Shown here: positions 1 through 7,377 of the stretch, in pieces
Position numbering within the stretch: the stretch's first letter is position 1
How the letters are laid out: every line of letters starts with the position of its first letter
NCBI GenBank assembly: GCA_938020445.1
Contig: CALIIC010000091.1
Location: 1 to 33,399 of the forward strand
Reading direction: 5' to 3'
DNA from: an uncultured Flavobacteriaceae bacterium
Lineage (GTDB): Bacteria > Bacteroidota > Bacteroidia > Flavobacteriales > Flavobacteriaceae
DNA length: 33,399 nt
Notes under the pieces: generated by a model
Database searches by the model: none
Told to the model about the DNA's origin: nothing
What the model saw: the letters and a program-made list of their open reading frames with translations, nothing else
Program-made: the position numbers and the translations under genes

Positions 1-34
1 GGAATTCTTGTTATAAAGGAGAACTTCCCCAATG

Positions 35-505
35 CTACCGAACTTTCATTTTTGTTACTTTGGTTGTTTTGGCTGTCTGGGTTACCGTTTTGCCACGCTT
101 TGGTCTATTCTTTAACTTTTCTCCTTTTTCTTTATTTAAAGGAGTAACCATCGCATAACTGTTTACAAAGATTCCTGTTTTCGTTGCAAGGGCAGTTTGC
201 ACAATAGCTACCTTTGCTGCTTCTTTTCCGTTCTTCTTTGGTTTTTCTTTCGGTGCAGGCGCCCCAATTTCTTCGCTTGATGACTGCTTGTTCTTAAAGA
301 CAGCTTTTTTATCGTTCCCCTTTGATTTTCCTTGCGCGGCCTTTTTACGTTCCGCGGCAACTTTTTTCTTTAGTTTTTCCTTTACCAATATCTGGGCATT
401 TGTACTCCCAAAAAATGCCCTTAGCCGCAACACCGCGCTAGGACCTTTCACCACCTTAGAGGTTGTTGCCTTTATTTCTTTGCTAAAATTCTTGCCCTCG
501 TCCAT
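35..505 (-). CDS. Lysine-rich basic protein, unknown function, last gene of the T4SS operon
   Basis: A 156-residue protein with very many Lys residues and several low-complexity stretches (KEKLKKK about residues 43-48, then further K-rich runs). I recognise no family, and there is no signal peptide or membrane segment. The C-terminus is strongly basic (NRPKRGKTVTQTAK, then TTKVTKMKVR). It is the distal gene of the minus-strand T4SS operon, 63 bases after the 136-residue gene. The cationic tail could suit a nucleic-acid-binding accessory protein or a T4SS substrate, since C-terminal positive charge is a known feature of several VirB/D4 substrates. The VTQT at residues 141-144 resembles motifs in the 26126 gene but is isolated, so I give it little weight. 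The gene call is plausible from its place in the operon. Confidence 0.65.
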   Translation of the reverse strand: MDEGKNFSKEIKATTSKVVKGPSAVLRLRAFFGSTNAQILVKEKLKKKVAAERKKAAQGKSKGNDKKAVFKNKQSSSEEIGAPAPKEKPKKNGKEAAKVAIVQTALATKTGIFVNSYAMVTPLNKEKGEKLKNRPKRGKTVTQTAKTTKVTKMKVR

Positions 506-568
506 TTTTTTTTCTTTAATTCATACCAAACAATTTATCTTAAAAATTTGGTTCGGTGCTCTTTTAAT

Positions 569-979
569 TTACCCCTCGGTTTTATTACCAAGTGTCTCTT
601 GCGGCACTGAGATGGTCTCTTCTGGTTCAAACTCCTCTTCTGGTTCAAACTCCTCTTTCATATCCTTATAATAATCCCGAAAGTCCTGTTTTACTCGAGC
701 CCATGTTTTATAACGTCTTTCCGGCATGCTTTTTTGGCGCAATAAGTCTTTTGCATCTTTCACCTCCTTACCTACGCCTTTTTTTACCGAACCTGATACG
801 AACTTGAGTAGTTGTATGAGTACCCCGCCCTTTTTCGTATTGGTCGGTTCTTTAGCAGGATCGATCTTCGGCTTGGAAGGCCTGCTAAAGCCTTTTATTG
901 TCAATAATAAAAGAAAGTGCCCTACCGTTTTCACTGTAAGCCAAAATCCTTTTTCTGTTTTGTTTCTTGTATTTTCCAT
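569..979 (-). CDS. Small hydrophobic-start, basic protein with tandem acidic hexapeptide, unknown function
   Basis: A 136-residue protein with a moderately hydrophobic N-terminal stretch (about residues 13-30, GFWLTVKTVGHFLLLLTIKG), a basic middle (SVKKGVGKEVKDAKDLLRQK) and an acidic C-terminus. The acidic part contains a perfect tandem hexapeptide, EEFEPE twice, encoded by an 18-base direct repeat at about 622-657. No family is recognised. It lies between the PH-domain gene (81 bases upstream) and the Lys-rich gene, all on the minus strand, so it is probably an accessory gene of the T4SS operon. The hydrophobic segment could be a single membrane anchor with the charged remainder in the cytoplasm. 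The 18-base repeat could vary in copy number between strains. Confidence 0.65.
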   Translation of the reverse strand: MENTRNKTEKGFWLTVKTVGHFLLLLTIKGFSRPSKPKIDPAKEPTNTKKGGVLIQLLKFVSGSVKKGVGKEVKDAKDLLRQKSMPERRYKTWARVKQDFRDYYKDMKEEFEPEEEFEPEETISVPQETLGNKTEG

Positions 980-1060
980 AGGTGTTGTAATAGTAAGTAT
1001 TGAGAATGTACAAATACCCCCAATACCCTCTCTTTTTTAGGAGAAAGCCGACATATTCAA

Positions 1061-1552
1061 CTACTGCTTAAAATCCACTTCACGCACTCCTTTAATGTCA
1101 CGACGTACATCTACGGCAATGCGTAGCTGTTCCTTGATTTCTTTGCCATTGGCAATACCTTTAAGCAATATCGTGGGGTTCGAGTGATCGGTACTATCTA
1201 GCCAAACGCTGGAAAGCCCTACCATTCGTAACCAAAACGGGCGTACGAGGCGAATATCCTTCACTCTATAAAGTTCTACTTCATTGGTAGTCTTTGAAAA
1301 AATACCTCTGTGTTCTATGATTCGTTGATCGGTAACCTCTAGCTTATTACACCTTGTATCAAAATACTTCCATACAGCCATCACTAACCCAAGACCTAAG
1401 ACCGACAAGAGCAAGATGCGTAGAATATTGACGCTAAAATTGAAATATGAAAGCCCGAGCCCCAGACTCACCAATACTCCACATAAAAAGTAAAAGCTAA
1501 AATTCGTCCATTGAGACGGGCGTCCCTTCCAGATAAGTTTCTCTGTTTCCAT
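1061..1552 (-). CDS. Bacterial PH-domain (YdbS/bPH2-like) membrane protein
   Basis: A 163-residue protein with two close N-terminal membrane segments (about residues 17-37 and 43-63) followed by a soluble region with the bacterial PH domain type 2 pattern: LEVTDQRIIEHRGIFSK, then VELYRVKDIRL, then a Trp/Leu-rich strand and LLKGIANGKEIKEQL. Proteins of this build (DUF304/YdbS-like) are membrane proteins of poorly known function. It follows traK by about 30 bases in the T4SS operon. PH-domain genes are not a standard part of Bacteroidota conjugation modules, so this may be a cargo or accessory gene. The family assignment is by pattern only, but the fit is good. Confidence 0.8.
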   Translation of the reverse strand: METEKLIWKGRPSQWTNFSFYFLCGVLVSLGLGLSYFNFSVNILRILLLSVLGLGLVMAVWKYFDTRCNKLEVTDQRIIEHRGIFSKTTNEVELYRVKDIRLVRPFWLRMVGLSSVWLDSTDHSNPTILLKGIANGKEIKEQLRIAVDVRRDIKGVREVDFKQ

Positions 1553-1581
1553 GCTTTAATTTTTAATTATGGTTAACTAAT

Positions 1582-2214
1582 TTATATTTTTTTCTTTGGT
1601 ATTTCTTTTGTTTCTACATGGTAATTTTCAATCAAAAGACCATGCGGATTATCATCGGTTCTTGCCACGTTATGCAAGTCAAAATCAGCCTTGAAGCTGT
1701 CTTCTCTTTTATTGTTTTTTTGGTCGGTTCTTCGAACGGTGAGCACTCCGAAAACAGTTCCCTTATAGGGTATTGTATTGTCCGATATATGCACAGAATC
1801 TATTCGAAGGTTCTGTATGAGATTCTGCGATTTTATGATGTTATAATGTCCTTTTGCCTTTAGGGTGAGGTACATTTGTTTCCCTGCCTGTCCTGTCATA
1901 TTGAGTGCTTGATCCATGTTGCGTTCAACCACAAACTGATCTACGTCCCAAAACAATCGATGAAAATGATATATATGACTTTTTATTTCCGGTCTTCTAT
2001 ACAAATCTACTTCCGCAGAAGAAATTCCCTTTGCCAAGGCCATTTGGCCCGACTCGGTCAAAATATAAGCGGTCTCCGCAAAATGATTTGTAACATAAAA
2101 GGCCCAGGACAAACTACCTACTACCAAAATGATCGTGCAGCTAAAACAAACGACCAATGCCCGTTTTGCCAAAGCAAAACTCGTTGGGATGTCTCTTAAT
2201 GATTTTAAATCCAT
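1582..2214 (-). CDS. traK: Conjugative transfer protein TraK (VirB8-like)
   Basis: A 210-residue inner-membrane protein. I chose the ATG at 2214 rather than the longer reading frame from 2313, because the longer version would put 33 atypical residues and the upstream terminator region inside the gene. From this start there is a short cytoplasmic part, one membrane segment (about residues 18-38), then a periplasmic domain with Bacteroidota TraK hallmarks: HFHRLFWDVDQFVVERN, AKGHYNIIKSQ, IDSVHI and the near-invariant RTDDNPHGLLIENY. TraK is regarded as the VirB8-like scaffold of the T4SS. It comes after the pilin gene, separated by an intrinsic terminator at 2334-2373, so it is probably transcribed by readthrough or from a weak internal promoter. 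Confidence 0.93.
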   Translation of the reverse strand: MDLKSLRDIPTSFALAKRALVVCFSCTIILVVGSLSWAFYVTNHFAETAYILTESGQMALAKGISSAEVDLYRRPEIKSHIYHFHRLFWDVDQFVVERNMDQALNMTGQAGKQMYLTLKAKGHYNIIKSQNLIQNLRIDSVHISDNTIPYKGTVFGVLTVRRTDQKNNKREDSFKADFDLHNVARTDDNPHGLLIENYHVETKEIPKKKI

Positions 2215-2333
2215 AATTACTCTTTTTTTTAGATGTAATGCTTGCCTTAAATTGGCAAGTATAAAATTCCATACTGTTAGGCACAATGCATATACTACTG
2301 ATTGCGCTTGCAACCATGCAAAGGATCCTATTA

Positions 2334-2373
2334 GAACAAAAAAGAAGCGGGCCTCAACATTTTGAGACCCGCT
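2334..2373 (-). terminator. Intrinsic terminator between the pilin-like gene and traK
   Basis: Read on the minus strand, the arms AGCGGGTCTCAA and TTGAGGCCCGCT form a 12-base-pair stem (one G-U wobble) with a 4-base loop, followed by TTCTTTTTTG. This is a textbook rho-independent terminator just 17 bases after the pilin stop codon. It is inside the operon, so it would cut most transcripts after the pilin gene. Confidence 0.9.
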
Positions 2374-2389
2374 GATTTTTGACTCTTTT

Positions 2390-2722
2390 TTATGGAGCGA
2401 AAGTGGTTGCTAAAAGTTTGGCAACTCCGAATACGGCAAGACCAATAATAAATTTGACGAGGTTTTTTTGCGCCTCCTGATTTCCTTGCATGTATTGTAC
2501 AAATACAAGGAAGCCACCTACAACAGCGTAAATACCTACGATAATCGTCAAAGCAGTATCAACGTTACCTGCCCATGTGGTAAGCTTTGCATCTAGTGCA
2601 AAAGAGGGGACACTAAAAAATAACAGCATCGCAAAGAACGTCATCGTTCTTATAGAGGATGTGGTGGTTATTTCTTTGTCCGTTTTCAAATAAGTGTACA
2701 TTTTTTTAATTGCATTTTTCAT
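2390..2722 (-). CDS. traE: VirB2/TraE-like pilin subunit
   Basis: A 110-residue protein. A charged N-terminus is followed by a signal-peptide-like hydrophobic run ending SVPSFALDAK (about residues 28-46). The mature part has two hydrophobic helices (about 56-76, ALTIIVGIYAVVGGFLVFVQ, and 90-107, VKFIIGLAVFGVAKLLATTF) separated by a polar loop QGNQEAQKN. This build, small, with a cleavable leader, two helices and Gly-rich first helix, is that of VirB2 pilins and the Bacteroidota TraE/DUF4134 family. It lies between TraF/VirB3-like and TraK genes as expected. The exact family (DUF4134 or another VirB2-like group) cannot be settled by eye. About 200 untranslated bases precede it and a strong terminator follows, suggesting a separately expressed, abundant transcript. 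Confidence 0.82.
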   Translation of the reverse strand: MKNAIKKMYTYLKTDKEITTTSSIRTMTFFAMLLFFSVPSFALDAKLTTWAGNVDTALTIIVGIYAVVGGFLVFVQYMQGNQEAQKNLVKFIIGLAVFGVAKLLATTFAP

Positions 2723-2923
2723 TTTAAATTCTTTAAATTCTTGGCTTACTAATTAATAATAGGAAAGAGGGCTATTGCCATTCTGTATACTATTTTTATA
2801 CCTTCTTTTCTATTCACAAATTTGATAGACCAATCTGTTGTTAATATTCATTTCACTATCATAAATCATTGTTGCTACATAGGCGTCGGTGTTTAGGTTA
2901 ATATCTAGTTTAAGATGTTATGG
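2723..2923. promoter_or_regulatory. AT-rich gap upstream of the pilin gene, probable internal promoter
   Basis: This is the largest gap inside the otherwise tightly packed T4SS operon. It is AT-rich and ends directly before the pilin gene. On the minus strand TTTG and TATAAAAA are about 16 bases apart (near 2798-2823), a weak fit to the Bacteroidota promoter form. With the terminator after the pilin gene it suggests separate pilin expression. No other gene is visible here. Confidence 0.4.
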
Positions 2924-3313
2924 CTAACTACTTTTTTCTTTCCTTTTAGGATTTTGCAGCTCCAAGCCGTGATTCCCTTCAATATTGGAATCTTCGGAGT
3001 TCTTATCTTCATTTTCTACAATGCTATGACCTTTATCTACAAGGTTTTTGATTAAATCATTGCCTTCAATACACTTATAACCCATGCGAAACTTAATGAA
3101 TTGATTCATCTCCCCTTTCGCTGGAAACCTAGCGTGTATATAGAAGTACACCCCTGCCAGTAAAGGGAATATAAGTCCTACCTTAATATTGTAAAAACCT
3201 ACAAACAAGAGCCCTATAAAGCAGCCCGCGGCAACTCCCACCTTGCCCAGATCCATCCCAAATACTTCAGGACTCTTTTCTAGCACCTTTGGCGTTCTTA
3301 TTTCTTTTTCCAT
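2924..3313 (-). CDS. traF: VirB3/TraF-like small membrane protein
   Basis: A 129-residue protein with a short cytoplasmic N-terminus (KVLEKSPEVFGMDLGKV), two close membrane segments (about residues 24-40 and 45-61, the second followed by IHARFPAKGEMNQFIKFRMGY), and a hydrophilic acidic then basic tail. This layout is that of VirB3-like proteins, named TraF (DUF4133) in Bacteroidota transfer modules, which help place the VirB4 ATPase at the inner membrane. It lies 19 bases after traJ and upstream of the pilin gene, as in other T4SS loci. The polar C-terminal 45 residues are longer than the family usually has. Assignment rests on topology and position more than on sequence motifs. Confidence 0.72.
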   Translation of the reverse strand: MEKEIRTPKVLEKSPEVFGMDLGKVGVAAGCFIGLLFVGFYNIKVGLIFPLLAGVYFYIHARFPAKGEMNQFIKFRMGYKCIEGNDLIKNLVDKGHSIVENEDKNSEDSNIEGNHGLELQNPKRKEKSS

Positions 3314-3332
3314 TATACTTCCTATTTATTCA

Positions 3333-4214
3333 TTAAACTCCAAAAAGCGATTTTCGCGCTGAACCCATTCTTCCGGTCATCTTAGAACCAATCTCAGAAC
3401 CAACCGAGGCACCCTTGCTTACCACCAAATTTGCAAAATTGGGAATCTGTAAAATCGTGGTTATCATCACCAGCTGAAGGGCTACGGAAAACAAAGGGTT
3501 GTCATTTATACTTCGCGTAGATACTTGTAAAGCTGTGATAATTCCCTTCATGATGTTCAACATGGGTTCCCACATCAATACCGCGATAAATCCAAAATAC
3601 CAATCGCGCAATACCCCCTGGTTGCCAGCGATCAAAGAAAAAGGAATGGCTATGAGGCCGGACACATAATAAATCGCCAACAATACAAGTTGTCTAAAGA
3701 GCATATAATACCCTACCACGCTTGCCACAAACTGTATGAGTAGGTGAATGGCCTCAAAAAAATCAAACACCGCAAGCACATCATACAACCCCACACCACC
3801 CGGTCCTTTGGGTGCGGCATCAATATGCTCGATACCACTTTGGAATCCGGTGTTCAAAGAAGTTTGGATAGCGCTAGGCGAACCACCTGCAACTGAGGGA
3901 ATCGCAGTTGCGCCTTCCAATACCGCCTCATTCAACAATGTCATCGGCGTGTCTAACAACAAATTTGTCAAATTCTGATATTGTGCAAAAACACACAAAA
4001 TAAGAATGGGTCTTATGATGGTAAAGGGGTCTAGTTTTTTGTCTATATCAGAGAAGTATAGCATTACCTTGTACGCGATAAAAAGCGTTACCAATACCCC
4101 TAAAAATCTAGACATGTATACTTTTAGGCCCACGACAAACCCCTCTACCCCTCCTCCTCCAGACGGATCAAAAAGTATACCTCTAAAAGTTGCTAATATT
4201 GCATCTATATCCAT
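3333..4214 (-). CDS. traJ: Conjugative transfer protein TraJ (VirB6-like)
   Basis: A 293-residue polytopic inner-membrane protein with about six hydrophobic segments (for example FLGVLVTLFIAYKVMLYF, IIRPILILCVFAQY, LVLLAIYYVSGLIAIPFSLIAG, FGFIAVLMWEPMLNIM). The pair DPFTIIRPILIL and the region YFGFIAVLMWEP are typical of Bacteroidota TraJ, the VirB6-like channel component. A Gly-rich stretch (DPSGGGGVEG, about residues 17-26) lies near the N-terminus. It sits between the group of small secreted proteins and the TraF-like gene. Length is a little shorter than Bacteroides TraJ. Confidence 0.85.
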   Translation of the reverse strand: MDIDAILATFRGILFDPSGGGGVEGFVVGLKVYMSRFLGVLVTLFIAYKVMLYFSDIDKKLDPFTIIRPILILCVFAQYQNLTNLLLDTPMTLLNEAVLEGATAIPSVAGGSPSAIQTSLNTGFQSGIEHIDAAPKGPGGVGLYDVLAVFDFFEAIHLLIQFVASVVGYYMLFRQLVLLAIYYVSGLIAIPFSLIAGNQGVLRDWYFGFIAVLMWEPMLNIMKGIITALQVSTRSINDNPLFSVALQLVMITTILQIPNFANLVVSKGASVGSEIGSKMTGRMGSARKSLFGV

Positions 4215-4236
4215 AATTCATTTTCTTTTTTTATTC

Positions 4237-4824
4237 CTATTCTTTGTATGCCCTGTTCACTACGGCACGGTTATCTAACCGGTATCGTATTTGCAACAAA
4301 TTATTGTGTATTCTACGCAACTGCAGGGCGTATTTCAAAAACACAGTTTCGAACATGCCCCTTCCTCCTGAAAACAAAACACCTTGAGTTACCCTTGCCA
4401 CCACGTCTTGGTTTGCCCGCCGGAAATATTCAAATTCCCTATCAACTTCACTTTCAATTTTTTGAATGCCATGCCGCCAATAAAAGGGAATTGCTTTCAC
4501 CCTGGCGATCTCTGTTCTGGTATCCGCAAATTCAGCAATTAAAAGTTGGTTCAAAGCCGCCTTGATCGTTTGTAGCTGTAGGGCATCTAAATCGGTATGG
4601 GAGGTAACTTTGTCGTGAAAGTCCTTTTCGGCCCTTATCAGATCGGTCATAGTGCCGTTCATTGCAATTCTGTTGCCAAGAATAGTAGCCAATGTACCCG
4701 CCATTGCTGTTCTTTTTCCATCTAAAGGGAAATCGGTAAGTCTGAAATCCCAAAGTGCTTGGGCATTTTGCACCATTGGATATAGGCACATCGCGACCAT
4801 TAGCCATGTTTTAATATTCTTCAT
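4237..4824 (-). CDS. Secreted helical protein of the T4SS operon (VirB5/TraI-like position)
   Basis: A 195-residue protein with a signal peptide (about residues 1-23, ending VQNAQA) and a mainly helical mature part rich in Arg and Glu, ending in FLKYALQLRRIHNNLLQIRY. No Cys in the mature part. It starts inside the previous gene (14-base overlap) and lies 22 bases before traJ. Small periplasmic helical proteins directly upstream of VirB6 are often VirB5-like (TraI/DUF4141 in Bacteroidota), so this is the best VirB5 candidate, but I cannot see a diagnostic motif. It is the last of five consecutive exported proteins of about 190-220 residues. Confidence 0.75.
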   Translation of the reverse strand: MKNIKTWLMVAMCLYPMVQNAQALWDFRLTDFPLDGKRTAMAGTLATILGNRIAMNGTMTDLIRAEKDFHDKVTSHTDLDALQLQTIKAALNQLLIAEFADTRTEIARVKAIPFYWRHGIQKIESEVDREFEYFRRANQDVVARVTQGVLFSGGRGMFETVFLKYALQLRRIHNNLLQIRYRLDNRAVVNRAYKE

Positions 4825-5377
4825 TTTCCAAGGTTATATTGATTACTTTTTCTATTGCATCCAAGGTCATCATGATCCGGGTACCCTCTGTTAGATATAG
4901 TATGGGGCCCCCGGTTGTTTTTCTGGTTTGTCCCAAGTAGTACTCTACCGAGGTTCTTTCAGCCACCAACTTTTTTCTGAAACGGTTTAAGATGAATACA
5001 TTCTTTAGCCGATTTTCACTTCTATAGGGCACCAGAATGGGATATTTTTCCCGTAGCAAGTGTCGACTAGTACCCTGGAGGGGTGTTGATGGCAGCGCCG
5101 GAGGCGCCGGACCGTCCCAAATATAGTTCACAATCCTAGTGCGAATGCCAGGCGTATGCAGCGGAATCTCCATGCTTTCATTGCGTTCCCTTATAATCGT
5201 TTCCATGGCGTTTATGATAATTGCGTTCGTACCGACCTCATTTCTAATTTGCTCGTAATCATCCTCCATATCATCAAAGGCACTTTGTCCTAAGCGGTCG
5301 GTATACGTACCGGTCAATTGCCCCGACATCTCGGCAACAAAACCAAAAACAATCAAAATTATAAGTGCTTTTTTCAT
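4811..5377 (-). CDS. Secreted protein of the T4SS operon, unknown family
   Basis: A 188-residue protein when started at the ATG at 5377, which gives a clean signal peptide (MKKALIILIVFGFVAEMSGQ). A longer frame from 5413 would add 12 residues ahead of it and overlap the upstream gene. The mature protein has an acidic stretch (FDDMEDDYEQIRNE), a Pro-rich part near residues 85-100 (WDGPAPPALPSTP) and a basic stretch around residues 125-140 (NRFRKKLVAER). No family recognised. Its stop overlaps the start of the next gene by 14 bases, indicating translational coupling. The protein is probably periplasmic and part of, or accessory to, the T4SS core. Confidence 0.75.
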   Translation of the reverse strand: MKKALIILIVFGFVAEMSGQLTGTYTDRLGQSAFDDMEDDYEQIRNEVGTNAIIINAMETIIRERNESMEIPLHTPGIRTRIVNYIWDGPAPPALPSTPLQGTSRHLLREKYPILVPYRSENRLKNVFILNRFRKKLVAERTSVEYYLGQTRKTTGGPILYLTEGTRIMMTLDAIEKVINITLENEEY

Positions 5378-5402
5378 ATTGTTTCTTTTGTAAAAACTAC
5401 AT

Positions 5403-6056
5403 TTAGTGCGCATATCTGTGTAAGAATGAACACAGTAACTTTCTTTTCTCGATGGTACTTTCTATACCATCTAACTTTCTATCTAATTTTTCCATGGCCA
5501 TCGCGACATTTTGGTTCAAGTTCAAACGTTCGCCAAAAATGGAGTTGAAACTAGATTTTCCCGTAACACCCCCTGCGATAAGGCTCAATGTTTCCAAAAG
5601 ACTCGTTGGGTTTGTAACGCTGAAACCGTTATCGAAAATGTTGGTTCTCTGAAACCGAATTACATCTAACATATTATCCAGGTCTTCTTCCAACCTTTTT
5701 TGTTTCATCCCTTTGTACAAGTGGAAGGCACTGTTACGGGTACGCAAATCTTCGAGCCGTGCGATAACCCGGTCTAAATCCCTTATCACATATCTACCAT
5801 TATCAATAACGGTGGGGCCGTAGTATCTGAGTCTTTTTTCATACTCAGGTCCAAAATCCTTGAATTTGTTTTTCAAATTATTTTCTGTTGGCCATCGCAA
5901 CAGGGCTAGTTCTGCTGTAACCACCACTGCTGTACCACGACCGCCAGCGTTATCAATAACGCCTCCAACTCCTGGGATAAAAGGATCCCAGCCTTCTTGT
6001 GCATTTAAGGAAGCCCACGAAAAAAACAAAATCGATAAAACTAGTATTCTCTTCAT
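5403..6056 (-). CDS. Secreted protein of the T4SS operon, unknown family
   Basis: A 217-residue protein with a signal peptide (MKRILVLSILFFSWASLNAQ). The mature part begins with a Gly-rich region (FIPGVGGVIDNAGGRG) followed by a long helical, charged region with likely coiled-coil character (IRDLDRVIARLEDLRTRN, KRLEEDLDNMLDVIRF) and another helix near the end (NVAMAMEKLDRKLDGIESTIEKR). The layout is reminiscent of VirB5-like proteins with helical bundles, but no motif allows a firm call. It is the third of five exported proteins in a row, 25 bases ahead of the next start. Confidence 0.75.
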   Translation of the reverse strand: MKRILVLSILFFSWASLNAQEGWDPFIPGVGGVIDNAGGRGTAVVVTAELALLRWPTENNLKNKFKDFGPEYEKRLRYYGPTVIDNGRYVIRDLDRVIARLEDLRTRNSAFHLYKGMKQKRLEEDLDNMLDVIRFQRTNIFDNGFSVTNPTSLLETLSLIAGGVTGKSSFNSIFGERLNLNQNVAMAMEKLDRKLDGIESTIEKRKLLCSFLHRYAH

Positions 6057-6099
6057 TTCTACATATACTTTATTGGTTAATTGAGCATGTCGCCTTGGT

Positions 6100-6699
6100 T
6101 TAAAATGCGATTTCTCCCGTGCGCAGGAACGTCAATAACGCGGGATCATCATACATCAGCGCTAGGCTCGCTGCCGAAATCATCATCAACCTTCTTGAAA
6201 AACGTTGGTTTTTTGAATGCTCCCGAATAATATCCCGGCGAATTCTGTAAAGTGCCTGGCGATCTGATGTTCGTATGCTAGTTTTGCTAATGTTCTGCAT
6301 TAAGGCCATTTCAACGGCACCAAACGCTGCGGCATCGACATATTTTTTCTTGTTGGCCGTAAAGTAAGGTGTATTATTTGCTGCCAAACCTTGCCCTGCC
6401 AAGCCCGTTGCGATCGCGTTGACAGACCCAAACCAATTCGTTATCATATTATTTTCCCTGTCGTAGGGGTTCGCGGTGTAATCGCGCTGCATTTGTTCAT
6501 TCTTATTGGTACGGGCCGATCTTAATTCGCTTTCCATGTTAAAATTGGCAGTTGCGATCAATGCTAGGTCTGCAATCATACCATCTACTTTACGGTGTGT
6601 AACTCTATCGGTATTCCTAACGGTAATGGTCCATAACTGTGCATTGCACACGCAACCAACCATTAAAAACATTCCTAAAACGATTTTTTGTATTCTCAT
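6100..6699 (-). CDS. Secreted protein of the T4SS operon, unknown family
   Basis: A 199-residue protein from the ATG at 6699, chosen because it begins a proper signal peptide (MRIQKIVLGMFLMVGCVCNAQ) and is preceded on the minus strand by AAGAGAAGAAA. The longer frame from 6759 adds 20 basic residues that would spoil the leader. The leader holds two Cys; a lipoprotein site (MVGC) is possible but the Ala-Gln cleavage site after CNA fits better. The mature part has a central Gly/Ala/Asn-rich hydrophobic stretch (NAIATGLAGQGLAANN) and basic C-terminal helices (RIRRDIIREHSKNQRFSRR). Unknown family. Confidence 0.75.
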   Translation of the reverse strand: MRIQKIVLGMFLMVGCVCNAQLWTITVRNTDRVTHRKVDGMIADLALIATANFNMESELRSARTNKNEQMQRDYTANPYDRENNMITNWFGSVNAIATGLAGQGLAANNTPYFTANKKKYVDAAAFGAVEMALMQNISKTSIRTSDRQALYRIRRDIIREHSKNQRFSRRLMMISAASLALMYDDPALLTFLRTGEIAF

Positions 6700-6777
6700 T
6701 TTCTTCTCTTTTAACGTGTCAAAATGCCTTCTTTGTTTTGAAGGTTTCAAGACAACCACTTACCAACATAGTTCACC

Positions 6778-7377
6778 TTATTCAATCAATTGCTTAATAA
6801 AGGAGCGCCTATCTTTTTCTCTCTTCATCTTATACAGTTCTAACAATATATTTCCCATTACCCTGGTGTATTTCTCCTCGACCTGTTCGCAGACCCCAGC
6901 ATTGATCTTATACCTGGTACGTGTGTTTACCAAATCGTCTACAACTCTGGCAGACTCCATAAGAAATTCCCAACGAGAGTTGCACAACCTTTTTTTTCGA
7001 TTAAAAGTACCTCCGAGAAAGCCATCGCATAGTTGATGAAACGCAGTCCCAGGAGCACCGGAGAATATTAATTCCGTTCTTAATACCGGTGGGGTATCTG
7101 AGGCTATATAACGCCTTGCCAGGTATTCTTGGGCAACTGTTGGCCAAAGATCATCGATTTCATCTGCCGTTATTGAATGCTGTGCATCCCAATTTTTCAG
7201 CATAACTGACTCCGCCCATGTGACGGTCGCCTGTGGTACATCTAGATAATCACCCCATCTGGGAATAATCGCGCTCCAATCTGGCATGTCGGGTCCCACC
7301 ACGCCCGGGTCCGTATCTTGTGCCGTTAGCAACAAGGTTCCTGAGAACATAAATAGTATGAAATGTGCTATTTTCAT
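6778..7377 (-). CDS. Secreted Trp-rich protein of the T4SS operon, unknown family
   Basis: A 199-residue protein with a signal peptide (about residues 1-19, FSGTLLLTAQ). The mature N-terminus has several Trp (DWSAIIPRW, TWAES, KNW, LWP). Three mature Cys (LCDGF, LCNSR, GVCEQ) could form disulfides in the periplasm. The end is a basic helix (LYKMKREKDRRSFIKQLIE). No family recognised. Its start overlaps the traN stop by 4 bases (ATGA), so it is translationally coupled to traN and presumably needed in fixed ratio with the outer-membrane-proximal complex. Confidence 0.78.
   Translation of the reverse strand: MKIAHFILFMFSGTLLLTAQDTDPGVVGPDMPDWSAIIPRWGDYLDVPQATVTWAESVMLKNWDAQHSITADEIDDLWPTVAQEYLARRYIASDTPPVLRTELIFSGAPGTAFHQLCDGFLGGTFNRKKRLCNSRWEFLMESARVVDDLVNTRTRYKINAGVCEQVEEKYTRVMGNILLELYKMKREKDRRSFIKQLIE

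Noticed and set aside
71..85. VTQT in the 35-505 protein as an LC8 site
   Set aside because: A single match in a Lys/Thr-rich low-complexity tail is expected by chance and lacks an acidic residue after it.
6637..6699. Lipoprotein signal (MVGC) in the 6100 gene
   Set aside because: Met at -3 fits a lipobox poorly and the CNA-Q site is a typical Bacteroidota signal peptidase I site.
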